In this document: positions 1 through 11,218 of the stretch, one piece after another
How the letters are laid out: the number at the start of each line of letters is the position of its first letter
Position numbering within the stretch: the first letter of the stretch is position 1
Source: Amborella trichopoda
Lineage: Eukaryota; Streptophyta; Magnoliopsida; Amborellales; Amborellaceae
DNA length: 64,000 nt
Assembly (NCBI RefSeq): GCF_000471905.2
Contig: NW_006496564.1
Location: 542,230-606,229, forward strand
Reading direction: 5' to 3'
Made by a program: the position numbers and the translations under genes
The notes under the pieces: model-generated
Database searches by the model: none
What the model saw: only the letters and a program-made list of their open reading frames with translations
Told to the model about the DNA's origin: nothing

Positions 1-245
1 TATGGCTGTGCAATTTAAGGTCATGCAGCGCGGAACATGGCGCTGCAGTTTAAGGTCATGCAGTGCGGACCATAGCTGCGCAGCTTATGGTCATGCAATG
101 TGGACCACGACTGTACAGTTTAAGGTCATGCACCGCAGACCATGGCTGTGCAATTTAAGGTCATGCAGCACAGACCATGGCTGTGCAATTTAAGGTCATG
201 CAGCGCGGACCATGGCTATGCAGTTTAAGGTCATGTAGTGCGGAC
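1..245 (+). repeat. 35-bp minisatellite, about seven copies
   Basis: Units are built on AATTTAAGGTCATGCAGC and GCGGACCATGGCTGTG; two adjacent units starting at 142 and 177 fix the period at 35 bp. The array continues off the left edge. The same unit recurs at 34680-35440 and 63640-64000 (same strand) and 29590-29800 (inverted), always in the 3' untranslated part of a Tat-like element. Confidence 0.9.
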
Positions 246-479
246 CATTGTGTGGTGAAGGAATGTGACTCCATGGGGAATCGATCTGTCACTAGAGACT
301 GGACTCCCTGAGGAGTGAGACTGTGATGTAGGGAATGAACTTCCTGAGGAGGCAGGACAATGGTTCAAATGGGACTGTCGTGGCATGATCGTGGCACTAA
401 GTATTGGATGGCGAACGCGGCATTAGGCCTAGATCCTTCGTGCATGACGTTAGCCACTTGTTGAGGAGCACGACGTTAG

Positions 480-660
480 ATCCTTGACGAAGCACGCGAC
501 GATGGCCTCTGGGCGATGGCATGCAGTGATGGCCCTTTATGAAGGGGTGCGGCGATAGCCCTTGACGAAGGCGGGCGGTGATAGCTTCTGATGAATGTGC
601 ACAGCGATGGCCTCTGATGAACGAATGCGGAGATGGCCTCTAATGAAGGTGCATGGTGAT
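480..660 (+). repeat. Short degenerate tandem repeat (GATGGCCTCTGATGAA type)
   Basis: About five decayed copies of a unit of roughly 32-36 bp containing GATGGCCTCTGATGAA-like text, lying between the 35-bp minisatellite and the antisense TATA box. No coding potential is seen. It is a second, local tandem family within the 3' untranslated zone of the Tat-like element. Confidence 0.6.
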
Positions 661-773
661 ATCCTTTTGGGGGCTCAGGCTTGACCTGCCTCAGCCTGGT
701 CTTATTGTCATCTAAACATGAGGACTGTAATGTCTTTTCATATTTGTTAAGGGCAGTTTACGGTACTGTTGAG

Positions 774-783
774 TATAAAAAGG
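774..783 (+). promoter_or_regulatory. Antisense TATA box in the 3' region of the Tat-like element
   Basis: GAGTATAAAAAGG on the plus strand, against the gag-pro direction, about 0.95 kb upstream of the plus-strand ORF zone. Equivalent boxes stand at 36256 (plus) and about 28573-28578 (minus, in the oppositely oriented relative), each in matching surroundings. Conservation in three copies suggests a real antisense promoter. From here to 1720 is leader-like sequence with no gene seen. Confidence 0.5.
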
Positions 784-1719
784 AGGAAAACTGCATTTTG
801 TTGTTTTACTGAGGGGTAAAACAGTTTTAGAGCGAGAGAGAGGGAGAGCTTGAGCTCTTTAGCAAGAGACTTCGGACGAGATTTTTTCGACCGAAGCCTG
901 CAGCAGACAGACTTTCAGGAGCTTTTTCGACAAACTTTAGCAAGTCGTGGAGCTTAGCAAGGTGCTTACGAACCTTTTTCGGAGAGTTTCGAGGCTTTCT
1001 GAGCATGGAACAAGGTTTCTCGGGGTCATCGAAAGATTCACAGAGGTGCTCTGCCGGAGTTCGAATGCTTCTTTAACAGTCCCGTGGCTGAAGGGGAGGT
1101 CGCAGAGAAGTCGAGGGAGTCTAACGATCCTCTGGCTATCAGTGGGAAAGAAGGAGGAACAATAGTAGTGGGCTCGTCGGGAACTCAGTGGAATTCTGGT
1201 GAGTTTGTGGTGAACTATTGAAGCGCAAAAACAGGGAGAAGGGAGATCCACAAGGCCACAGGGAAGTTTTATGGAGATTCCGGTGGTTTTCTGCTAATTT
1301 CAGTTAGTAATAGAAGGTTTTCCCGGCGAGCAGGAGTGAGCTCCCAGCGAAGAGGGGAAACGCTGGTGGGAACCCGAGGGGTCGCTAGGTCGTAACGATC
1401 GGAGAGATGAAGGGTCATGGGATGGTGAGTGGTGACAGGCCACATCACCATTGCTCGGCAGCGTGCCTAGTTTTCAAGGGACGTGGTACTCGCACGTGCA
1501 ACACATGCAAACAGCTGGAACGCAGGTGTTTCTGATAGTCCCGTGGTTGTGGCATGGCGATACCCTCCTTTGGTTGCGAGACGATGACAACCCTGCCTTC
1601 TGCACACGACAATAACATCCTAACGGGCAGATGACATGAGTCCTACCCTCTAATTTTTTTAGTTTCCTCTCAGTCAGATGTCTTCTCAATAGTCGGCCAA
1701 GGCTTCGAAAGTTCCCAGA

Positions 1720-2693
1720 ATGCAGGTTTCTTTGAAAAAGGACCTTATCGTCATCGAGGACGAAGAGCTTGCTATTTTTTGGAACGAACCACATCCGTCA
1801 TATCAACCAGTTGTTTCTAGGGGCGAGGATGAGCGATGCCTATTTGCGACCTGATAGTAATGGGTAACAGGGCAATTTCTCTTGCAACCTTGAGAGAGGG
1901 ACTTATGTTTCCTGCTCGAGGGGAACTTATCATAGGCGCAGCTTTTGTAGTCACCTCTTTCTCGAGGCAAGTTGTTCATCCTCTCATTTGGTGCACTCGC
2001 TGTGGCTTTGTCATATCACAAGCCAAGATGTCTTTTCCTGTACAGGTTACTAGGCTCAATCGTCGTAATGTCCCAAAGGACAATGGGCGTTACCTTCTCA
2101 GAGCTGCTTATCGACTTTTCATCCAAGCTTCTTTCTTCGAGTTGATTGCGTTCTCGCTTTTGATGAAGAGGCTGATGGACAACCTCATTGATTTCGACAT
2201 CCCTTGTGAAGACTTGTTCAAAACGAAGGTGACTGAAGTGGCCTGATAAGTTACGGCAGTTATGAATTTAGAAGAATCAGCTTCTATTCAGAAATATCCT
2301 TCTGTCAGGCCTTTACTTAGATTCTTCCCTGGGCCTTTGACTGTTGCACATGTTGCTGCGGTGCACCTGGGTAACCTTAAAACCAACTTTCTCATGCGAT
2401 ATTTTGCTCACTCGGATTTTGAGAGCTTGCCTTCAGAAGTCCCTTCAATATCCAAAGAAATCGCATGCTTTGAAATTGAAGATGACATGGCGTTTCTTGA
2501 GCGGAACATCAATGATTTGGAAGGCTTATTTGCTATGGCTCGTGAGATTGAAAGAGACCCATTTTCACCTCAGCTAGTACGCGGAGAATACCCCCTATTT
2601 GTTATAATGTTTGCCCTCCTCCAAGCCGCAGCTATGAAGGACAACATCAAGTGGACACAGCAGGACTATTACAGGCTTAGTCTTGATGCTTGA
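1720..2693 (+). pseudogene. Antisense ORF zone of the Tat-like element
   Basis: Plus-strand open frames, chiefly 1836-2246 and 2262-2693, lie between protease-side coding remains and the 3' LTR side, antisense to gag-pro. The sequence (for example the acidic stretch FLERNINDLEGLFAMAREIE) matches no gag, pol or envelope family I know. Several Tat-lineage plant elements (Grande is the classic case) carry an extra antisense ORF at this place, function unknown. The zone is not intact, with about one or two breaks. Confidence 0.45.
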
Positions 2694-2839
2694 GTGAATG
2701 CTCTTGCTTATAACTCTTTGTAAACAAATTCTTGGTATTGTTCATGTTGACAATTGTATGAATTTTTGTATTTATGAATGAAAGGTCACTCTTTCTCTCT
2801 GTGTGTGACATGTCTTTTGCTATTGTTTCTTTTTCTGTT

Positions 2840-4711
2840 TTACCGCTTTCGGCCCTTATTGGCATGAGACGAAAAATAATATCCCACCCTTTGCTTTTCT
2901 TTATGACAACTTTCTATAGCCTCAATGACCTCGAATGACGGAGCAGTTGCTTCCTCACCCCATAGTGTTTGATTGATCAGGGGCTCATGATCCATGGTTC
3001 TCATATATCTGGTGAGCCTGTTTGTTGTAAATACTCCAGTCTGGGGGAGCCCTAGCTTTGATTCGAGGTGCACTACTTTTGAACTCATCATAGGTTTGAG
3101 TCTCAGAGACGAACCCCTTTAAGTGTTTTGAAGCGATGTGCATAATCTCCAACTGATTCTGAAGGCTAAGAACCTCACTTCTCAAATTTGCCATGGGATC
3201 TTGATGCTCAGAGCCAAAGGGTTGACTCTTGTCCACCTGTACCTCTTCGGGAGCCTCTGAGAGATGTATGACCATCTCATGGCTGCTGGTGATCCCCTTA
3301 TTCAAGGAGGATGGAATTTGGAGTACATTCCTTGGAGGTTGACGTGCCAATTTTGCTTCTAAAAGAGTAATGGGGATATGCAGGATCTTTCATTGGTCCG
3401 ACGTATAGTGGCCCTCGGTGCTAGAAGGTCTACCTCGTGGGCTTCCTCTAGCTCAGGTGTTACTTCTAACTCGTCATTTTGTTCTGGCGATTTAGAACTA
3501 GAGGGGGAAGCTTTGTCTTCGAGAGAGGATAACGTGACCTCGAAGAGGTGCATGGTATACTTGGGTAGATTGGAGTCAAAGGGAGGATCTTGCTCTGTCT
3601 TTCCTCTTCTTTGAACATGTCCATGATCATTCACCCCAAATATTCAACATCATCATGGAACGAGGTCCCCCTCTCTCTCACAAGCTTCCAATCATCATCT
3701 TTTGACTTTTCTGGTGCTGGAAAGTCTGTGAAATAATACTTGGCCTCGGCATAGTAGGTCTCAGCTACAGAGAACAATCTTTTGTCAGCATAGACCGTGT
3801 GTTGTCTCCCATCTCGACTGTATTTGAAGCATTGGTGGAGCATGGAAGGAACCACCCCTTAATCGTGAAGCCAAGGGCAATCAAGAAGGACGTTGTAGGA
3901 AGTATCGGTGTCGATTATGTGGAACTGAGTGTAAAAGTTGAGGTCACCGATCTTGAGATGAAGGCACACCGTACTAGCTGGCTTCTCTCCTGATTGGTTG
4001 AAACCTTGCACGGTGATGTGGGTAGGAGTGAGGCCATCAGATCCTAATCCCAATCGGGTGAGGATCCTTCTTGGGATCAGGTTGACTGCTAACCCTCCAT
4101 TCAACATGATCTAGTTGATAGGGTTGGCGTGTAGTTCACCATTTACGAAGAGGGGGCGATTGTGAAATTTCCCTCCCAACTGCAGGTCATCTTTGGAAAA
4201 GAAGATTGCCAGGAAACCACTCAGAATAGCTGGGTCAACCTTTATAAGCTCCACTTCAGTCTCATACACCTTTGGGTTAGAAAGAGCTTGAATCAAGACC
4301 ATACGATAGTCTATAGACAACAGAAGAGCTTCATAGATACTTAGAAGGGCTGGAAGCTTTATCAAGTGCCCAATTATGTCGTATTTCACTTTATCCTCGT
4401 TAGTCGTCTGTGTTCTTGATCCAGTCACTAGTGTAGGGAGTACGGTAGGTTTAGAAATAGGCTTTGGTTGGGTTTTGGTTTGTGGCACTGGCTAACTTTG
4501 TTGCTTGACCGGTGCGGTCTGGGTTGATGGGGAAGTGATAGGGATTTGTATTAGGGATGTAGAGGTTTGAGGTTTGAGGTTTAAGCTCAGGGAAAAGTGA
4601 AGGATCAGAAAATTTGAGGACCCTTAGTTTATGAGGTGTGGCCTGTAGCTTCTTCCCTGATCTTAGACTCATTTTCCCCATGCTCGATAGTATTTCCAAG
4701 ATCTGCACCAT
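2840..4711 (-). pseudogene. gag-pro remains: aspartic protease region of the Tat-like element
   Basis: Minus-strand pieces show the usual order for this family: a region like DIIGHLIKLPALLSIYEALL, then HNRPLFVNGELHANPIN, then the protease core (NGGLAVNLIPRRI, then TSYNVLLDCPWLHD) and PSMLHQCFKY. The linker toward RT follows at 3350-2840 (acidic, coiled-coil-like LRSEVLSLQNQLE). A fossil with several breaks. Confidence 0.7.
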
Positions 4712-6269
4712 ATGGGAGGATTATTTCAAAAAGGAGCTTGATGATAGCTCGGTTTTGACTTGAGTTGACAGGGTATCAGCGACTGTCGAGAATCCAGCCG
4801 CCTGGGCCAACATCTCTCTAAGGCTCTCTTGTTGCGACCTGCTCAGACTGGTGCCTTCGAGCTCTCTATTTAGAGTGTCAAAGTCTAGACACTATCGTGC
4901 TTCACCTGTGGAGAAAATAGAAGAGGAGGGAGGAGAAGAAGAGTTAGAATGTTCTGGGTAGCTTTTTATGTTGTCGCCAGAATTGGACGTGTGTAGGGGG
5001 TATTTTAGGTCTTGCCCCGACTTTGACCATATTGGGGTGCTTTTAGGGTCGTCACCCATGACAAGGCGAGTTGCGCCTGGGATGAAGTTCTACAAGGTCG
5101 ACAGTGGGGGGAGAGGCCTAAGAAATTCTTCCTCGACTGGTGGCAGAGGAAGACGATTCCTTCGGTGGGCTGACCTAGGTGCTTGTTGTCTCCTTCTGGA
5201 TCGCAGAGGGGGTGTTTGGAGTGCCCTATCGAGCTGGTGAGTAGTCCTAGCTTGGTGAAATGCCTCACACTTCAAGGATTTGAGTCTACTTCGCTCATTG
5301 TAGACTTCTCAGGGTTGACAGGTTAAGGGCTCTGAAGGGTCTAGTGTATGGTCATGAGGGGCTTGAAGTGTGGCTTCCTCTTAAACAGGAACGACGACCT
5401 GGACGCGTTCTGGGAGAATTGCACAAATGATGTGGCCTTGTTGGACTTTCTCCGCAGTTATAGGTTCGAACCCAGAGCACTCTTTGAGTTCGTGGCCTCG
5501 TACTTAGTGTTACGTGCGCCAGAGTTTCTCCATTCCCTAGGCGAGACGCCTCAGCTGCTTGGCGGGCTTGGGAGCTACGAGGCCCTATTGAAGCATTGCT
5601 TCGAAGAGGTCATGCAGAGGGTCTTGCTCAATGTTTTCTTGAGCTTGAGTCAGGAGGACTTCTTGCACAAGCAGAAGAGGGACTTGAGGGTGTCCTTATT
5701 GGTTGCCTTGAACTTCCTGACACTATTGCATCTTCTTTGCCAATATCTCGTGGAAGCTGGTACATTCGCTCATGTCATGGTCTCGTACGAGGTGATAAGC
5801 ACACCAAAGGTTCTCAATTCCTGAAGGGAAGAACTTGGGTTGCCTTATCAGCTTCGGTGTGATGTGTCCCTCTTCAAGCATTATAGAACATATTGTGCGG
5901 AGGATAGCGGGTGCCTCATCACCCTCTTAGATTGTCGCTACATGAGAAGCCTCAGTTGCCCCGAACGCCTTCTTTAACTCTTTGAGCTTTATCTGGCCCT
6001 TATTAATAAGGGTTTCGAAAGTGTCGTTGAGCTTATCGTAGTCATGAGTAGGGTGACCTACTCTCCTATGATAGGCTCATTACCTCTCATTTGTCTCTTG
6101 CCCAGCTAACTCTGCGGTGCTGACCTCCGACAGCTGGATCATGTTCTGTTCTAGCAGTTGTCGAAGCAGTGCAGGAGTCCATTCCTTTTCAATGGGGTAA
6201 ACCTTATTCTGGTGCCAGATCCAGAAGTCACTTTACTTACTAGTTTTAGGACGCAAGACCTCATTGTAG

Positions 6270-8755
6270 GACTACTGCTTGTCCCGGACAAGAGGCGTCT
6301 GTGCCTTATAAAGGTTCAGGGTTTGAGAAGTTGCGCTCTTAGTGCCAGTCAAGGTGAGGATCGTGCTTATCACTACTTTTTGGTTGCCCCAACTGTTGGA
6401 GCGAGAATTTGAGCCGGATGGTTTCTGACGAGAGCTGCCATGGTGTTTCAACAATCCCTCAATATGAAGTGCCTTAGAGATGAGCTTTAACATGGAGGGT
6501 GGATTGGAGGCCTCGACATGCAGAGCGATCTCAAGAAGCATGTTCCATATACAAATCTAGACAGCTTCTTTTTCGTTCATGGAAGTGGCATGAAAGGTTG
6601 TCAGCTCCTGCCATTGGGTGATGAATTTGTCAGCCGACTCACCAGGGTCTTGAGTCAATGTGAAGAACTCGATGGTTTCCACGTTCCTTGGGACTTCATA
6701 GAAGCGTTGGTAAAATAGCTGCTCCATTTCTTGTCACTTGTGCACCTAGTTTGGGGCCAGCTAAGCATACCACTGGAAGGCTGACCCTTCAAGAGTCTCG
6801 ACGAACTGATGTAGGAGAAGTCGTCCATCAGTTGCGGTCTCCCTACAAGCTACTTGGAAGTAGAAGTATGCTGGTGAGGAGAAGTAGTACCATTGAAAAG
6901 GGCGAGCTTCCCCTTTTCGTAGTTTGGGGGAAACATCACCTAGTCAATGTATGAAGGGTATGGCTTCTGGTAGAGCAGGGCCTCTTGCATGCCTGGAACC
7001 TTGTTCATGAGGCTATGAGCCACCATGGCATCTATGTCTGTTTGGGAGACCCCACGAGAGGTAGAGCTATCATGGGAGGCCGGTGGGGGACTTTACCTAG
7101 GAACTGTATCCTCACCGGTCGGGGAATCAATCTCATGGTCAGAAGATGGGGACTTGGAAGCTTCTAAGCGTTTAATCTTCTCGAGGATGGATTGTACCGT
7201 TACCTCGAACATGCTCATCCTTTCTTCTTAGGCGTCATTTGGATCATTGATCACTCTGACACCGACCATTTCTTCTGGAAGGTCAGAGCCAGATGGAGCA
7301 GTGAACTGCTGAGGTTGACGAGTCGGGTGTGGCAAGTGAGTCTGCAGGGGCTCAACTTGCCCTGACTGGACTCGAGCCTTGTATGTCAATCTTGTGAGAA
7401 CCGGTTCTCAACGGTCTTGGGACCGTGGCTTTTGTGCAGTGATCACCTAGCAGTACTCTTGAATTTTCTCTGGTTCTGGAGTTTGGAGAGGGAAAAATGG
7501 ATTATGGGGCAGGATGTCTCAACTTCCTTGGAGGCTTCTTTAGTCAGAATTTGCAGGCCCTTCTTCTACCAATCCTGAGACCGTTGTGGATGTCATTCCA
7601 GAATGAAGCCTGAGACCAGGACTGCCCCTCCTTCTTTGAACATGCAAGGGTTGTGTCTATGAGTTGGAGCAGGGAGTGGGGTCCAAGGATAGAAGGCAGC
7701 TTGAGTTTCTGCCTAGGAGGCTAGAGGCTTCTGTCTGACATCGGCCGTTGCCCCGAATTCCTATGTGAGGCCCGGGCGCACGACTAACTTGAGGCTGGCT
7801 CAAGATGATACTCTTAAGGAAGACCTTTAAGTAACAGGGCTTGAGGTGCTTGCCTGGCATCGGAGAAGTGATAGAGGAAGGAGCTAGTCCATGAATCCAC
7901 CTGAGTCTGGGCTGGGGAGGTACCTGCAAGGGTGGTGTGTGTGCACCTTTAGAGTTAGCCGTCCGGTGACTTGGGGGTTGACCCGGGCTTAGTCAATTGG
8001 TTCGACCTTGGGAGGTCGAAACCCATGAGCTTGTGTTTGTGAGGGACGAGGTAGAAGCTCATCTCTCACAGGATGGAGCTGTGTGTGCTGGGAGGGAGGA
8101 CAGAGTGGTCAACTCTCCTGTGCTCAAAATAGCATAGAGCTAGCGCTGCCTCGAGCGGTGGAAAGAAAATGCATGGCGCATACAGGGTTCAGCTCGAGAA
8201 GGCCTAGCCCTGAATGTGAGCTCAAGGCAACGTGAAGGTCGGCCCGAGGTGTGGCTCAAGTGGGTTGACCGCGAGCCCTTGGGTGTGTACGACAGGTGGA
8301 AGCCGTAGGGTCTCTGTCTCGGTGTGCCGAGCCTCTACGTATAGAGATTCGGGGTTGTCAAGGACTTCGAGGGCTACCTTTACGGTGACCCTCAAAAATG
8401 ATGGCAGCTTTCTTACCTAAGGGCAGCCTTCTGGCTTACCTCGGTTATATGACTAGCAAGAGACTTGCCCATATCAGAGTGCATGCTGTGTTCAGTGGAA
8501 GATGTGCCACTTATGCAAGGGGCCTTAATGGAGAGTCCACCAGGGCGAGGAAGCAGGGAGTCAGGGACCTTTAAGTCCCCTCTCACACTCACCCAGGAAA
8601 GAACCTGGGAGCCAGACCGTGAGTCCTGACTTAGGAGGAAGGTAGGGAAGGAAGCTTGCGCAGCTTGCTTCCCTGGGATAGTCACGAGTGAAGGGATAAG
8701 AAAATCCCCAACTCGGATGAAAGGGTTGAACAACCCAGAAGCCATAGATATTCAT
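6270..8755 (-). pseudogene. gag remains of the minus-strand Tat-like element
   Basis: The first Met after the primer-site-like motif is near 8755-8745. Recognisable parts are the N-terminal stretch, KHLKPCYLKVFLKSIILSQP (about 7840-7780), and the gag end with IALHVEASNPPSMLKLISKA at about 6530-6470. The last two are matched by LKPWHLKTFPKSTILNQP and IALHVKASNPTSMSELISKS in the plus-strand relative. The frame is heavily broken. 4712-6269 holds decayed gag-pro sequence without a clear domain. Confidence 0.6.
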
Positions 8756-8834
8756 GCAGAAAGTAAACGAAAATACTGATCAAACAAGAGCAAACCAATT
8801 AAAGGGTACTAAGTGCTAAGTGGAATCGCCAAGC

Positions 8835-9475
8835 TGGTTAGGTGCCTCAATCTCACCCTTCAGATCTAGGCTGGTTGGCCTCTCGAGCAAGGCACGACGC
8901 TGCTAATTTTCTTGCACTTCTTCTCAATAACTTCTCTCTAGCTTTTATTTGAGCTTGTGCGTCATCACGAGGCGTGCCACATATCGAAACGCTCATCTTG
9001 ATGAGATGAATACGCTTACAAAATTTGGGCTTGATCTGACCTTGAATGAGTGAGATATGAGTAACAAAAGTCACTAGTTTGACTGTCCCTTTAATGGTGT
9101 TGAGTTGTAGGGTGGTCGTATGGGAATAGTGTTTTCTTTCTCCTGTTTCACTCTTTTGCCTATACTTTTTTCCTGGGATGTCGGGTTAAGCTGAAATTCG
9201 ACCCTTAGGGATTTTCAACCGTGCCGGATTCAATGGTGGTGGTCCCATAGCAAATTGAGACATTGAAAATGTAACTCTAGTTATAGGGTCCATTTCAGGG
9301 TGCTAGAGGCTGATTCTGCTAGAACTGTTTCTCAATCTGCACTGCTTTAGACATGTCAGATTGTGATGAAACTTGGTAGAAAACTTTTGAGAGTTTTTAT
9401 AAATATGTTGATCAGTTTTGGCGTTATTTTGAGACTGTCAGGATTTCCACTGTTTGCTAGGTTTTTATTGAGAGC
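8835..9475 (-). repeat. Partial 5' LTR of the minus-strand Tat-like element
   Basis: Starts (plus sense) with TGGTTAGGTGCC and matches the giant LTRs at 29854 and 58362: first the terminal 40 bp, then the stretch equivalent to 32.4-33.0 kb (GCTGCTAATTTTCTTGCA, CCTTTAATGGTGTT, GAGACTGTCAGGATTTCC). It is much shorter than those LTRs. The primer-site-like sequence abuts at 8834, which fixes this as the inner end of a 5' LTR in minus orientation. Confidence 0.7.
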
Positions 9476-9479
9476 GGGC

Positions 9480-11218
9480 CCCATGATGATGAAATATATC
9501 TTCCAACAAGCACATCTGCTATCAGTCACACCATGCACCCTGTTACTGACAATTCCCTCACCAGTCGTATTGTTGAGGTACATCGAAAGGCTGCCCAGTC
9601 CTTAGCTGCAAAAGGCAAACAAGTTGCCATTGCTTGTCTGCAAGGCTGCCCCCTATATTCTTGCACCACATCAGGTCACTATGCTTAGAGTCTCAACACA
9701 TCAAGGAGGAGACCTTGGGGCCTCCACCTCTCGCACACACACTAAGGCACGTGGGTCATCCACTTGAGCCCCACCTTGGGGCAACCCTTATGTTTACCTC
9801 GAGTCAGTGTTCAGGAGTCGGCCTCCTAGGTCCTGTGCACACTATGCATGTGCATCCCACCACTCAAGGCAAAGCCATCGCTGCATCAACCCGAGTACAT
9901 GGGAGAAATATTCTTCATCCTCCCACTCAGCACACACTAGAGCACCCTGAAAGGGGAAGTCTTCTTCATGTTTCCTTATAGACATGAGCTCATGGCCCTC
10001 GGTCTCCGAAGGCCAGACCATCTATTCGAGCCCGAGCTGACTCCCAAGTCACCCGTAATCCTTCTTTAAGGCGTGCAAATGCACCGCCTTCCGAAGCTGC
10101 CACTCCTCGCTACTCACTCAGGTGTCATCATGAGTCAATCATTCCTACGCCTGCCCCTTCTCTTTTAAGCCAGCAACTCAAACCTTGGCACTTGAAGACT
10201 TTCCCTAAGAGTACCATCCTGAACCAGCCCCGTCATCTCAGTTATGCCTCTAGAGCCCATAAGAGAGCTCAGTGAAAAGATCTGATCAGAGACCAAGTCC
10301 TTCTTCTTAATCGACCCAACTTAATCCCAGTCCCTAGCCCTCATCTTTTACTGCACCCGATCGAGACAACTCCCTCTTGTGCAAGAAAAGTTGACTAGCC
10401 GCAGTCCCTATCGAAGTTCTGGTGTGAGGTTCATCAAAGTCTCAAAGCTAAGCGCGACAGGGGTCTGCAAATCCTAACTAGAGAAGAGCCCAAAACAGTT
10501 GGGCCACCCAATTCTAATGACCTTCTGCATCAAAACCCCTTCTACCCTCTTCAGATGACAAGGCTTAAAGAAGAGGTTATAGAATTCTGCACGGTGGTCA
10601 ATGTTGTAGAAGACGAACCGATCACTCAATAGCCGCTGTCCCAAGACTGTCAAGAATCAGTCCTTACACGCTCGGTATACAAGAGTCAAGTCAAGTGGGG
10701 GCATGCTGACCCCTTGCTGACCGATCTGTCGCGTGTAACCCGACAGCCTCGGAAGCCCTCAGTCGCAACTAAGGTTGACCTCTTTGGAGAAATGTTCAGT
10801 GTTATGGTTGTAAATGAACCTAGCGACTCTCAAGAAGCACGCATGGATAGGTTCGAACATATGGTGCAAGCAATGATGGAGAAGATTGATCGCATGGAAA
10901 CCGCGTGACACTTGGCTAACCATGAGGCCGACTCCCATCGCACAGACGATGTAGTTCCAAGGCAACCTCATCCTCCTGCTTCACAGGACAATTTTGTCCG
11001 TCACCCCCTCTCTCAGGCAGACATTGATGCTTTAGTAACTCATGGTCTAAAGAAAAGGCAAATTCTGGGTATACAAGGTGCAATGCTTTACCAAATTCAT
11101 ACCCCTCTTACATTGATCAGGTGTCGTTTCCCTCAGACTACAAGAAAGGGAAGTTTCCACGGTTTAAGGGAACAACATCCCCGCAGCAACATATCGCCCA
11201 TTTCAAAGCAGCATGTCT
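9480..11218 (+). pseudogene. gag, 5' part, of the plus-strand Tat-like element
   Basis: Decayed gag reading toward the nested insertion. Recognisable are SLAAKGKQVAIACLQG (about 9599-9646), the LKPWHLKTFPKSTILNQP stretch (about 10170-10225) and an acidic segment 10790-10905 (ARMDRFEHMVQAMMEKIDRM, a possible coiled coil). The last part before the nested element is the conserved FPRFKGTTSPQQHIAHFKAA core that continues at 21008. Confidence 0.6.

Larger units (their letters stand above)
1..9475 (-). mobile_element. Tat/Ogre-like Ty3/gypsy element, broken, minus strand
   Basis: Reading leftward: a partial 5' LTR (9475-8835, inner end CCTAACCA), a primer-site-like TTGGCGATTCCACT at about 8832-8819, gag (8755-6270), protease (4490-3630), a linker to about 2840, then a plus-strand ORF zone (1720-2693), an antisense TATA box (774) and a minisatellite (1-245). 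The 3' LTR must lie left of the window. RT, RNase H and integrase are not recognised. The lineage is inferred from gag/protease similarity to the plus-strand relative at 9480-29853, which carries two RNase H domains, a mark of the Tat lineage. The coding parts are fossil with many breaks. Confidence 0.7.

Noticed and set aside
1-245. CRISPR-like array of 35-bp repeats
   Set aside because: Repeats are contiguous and degenerate with no unique spacers, and the context is plant retroelement DNA.
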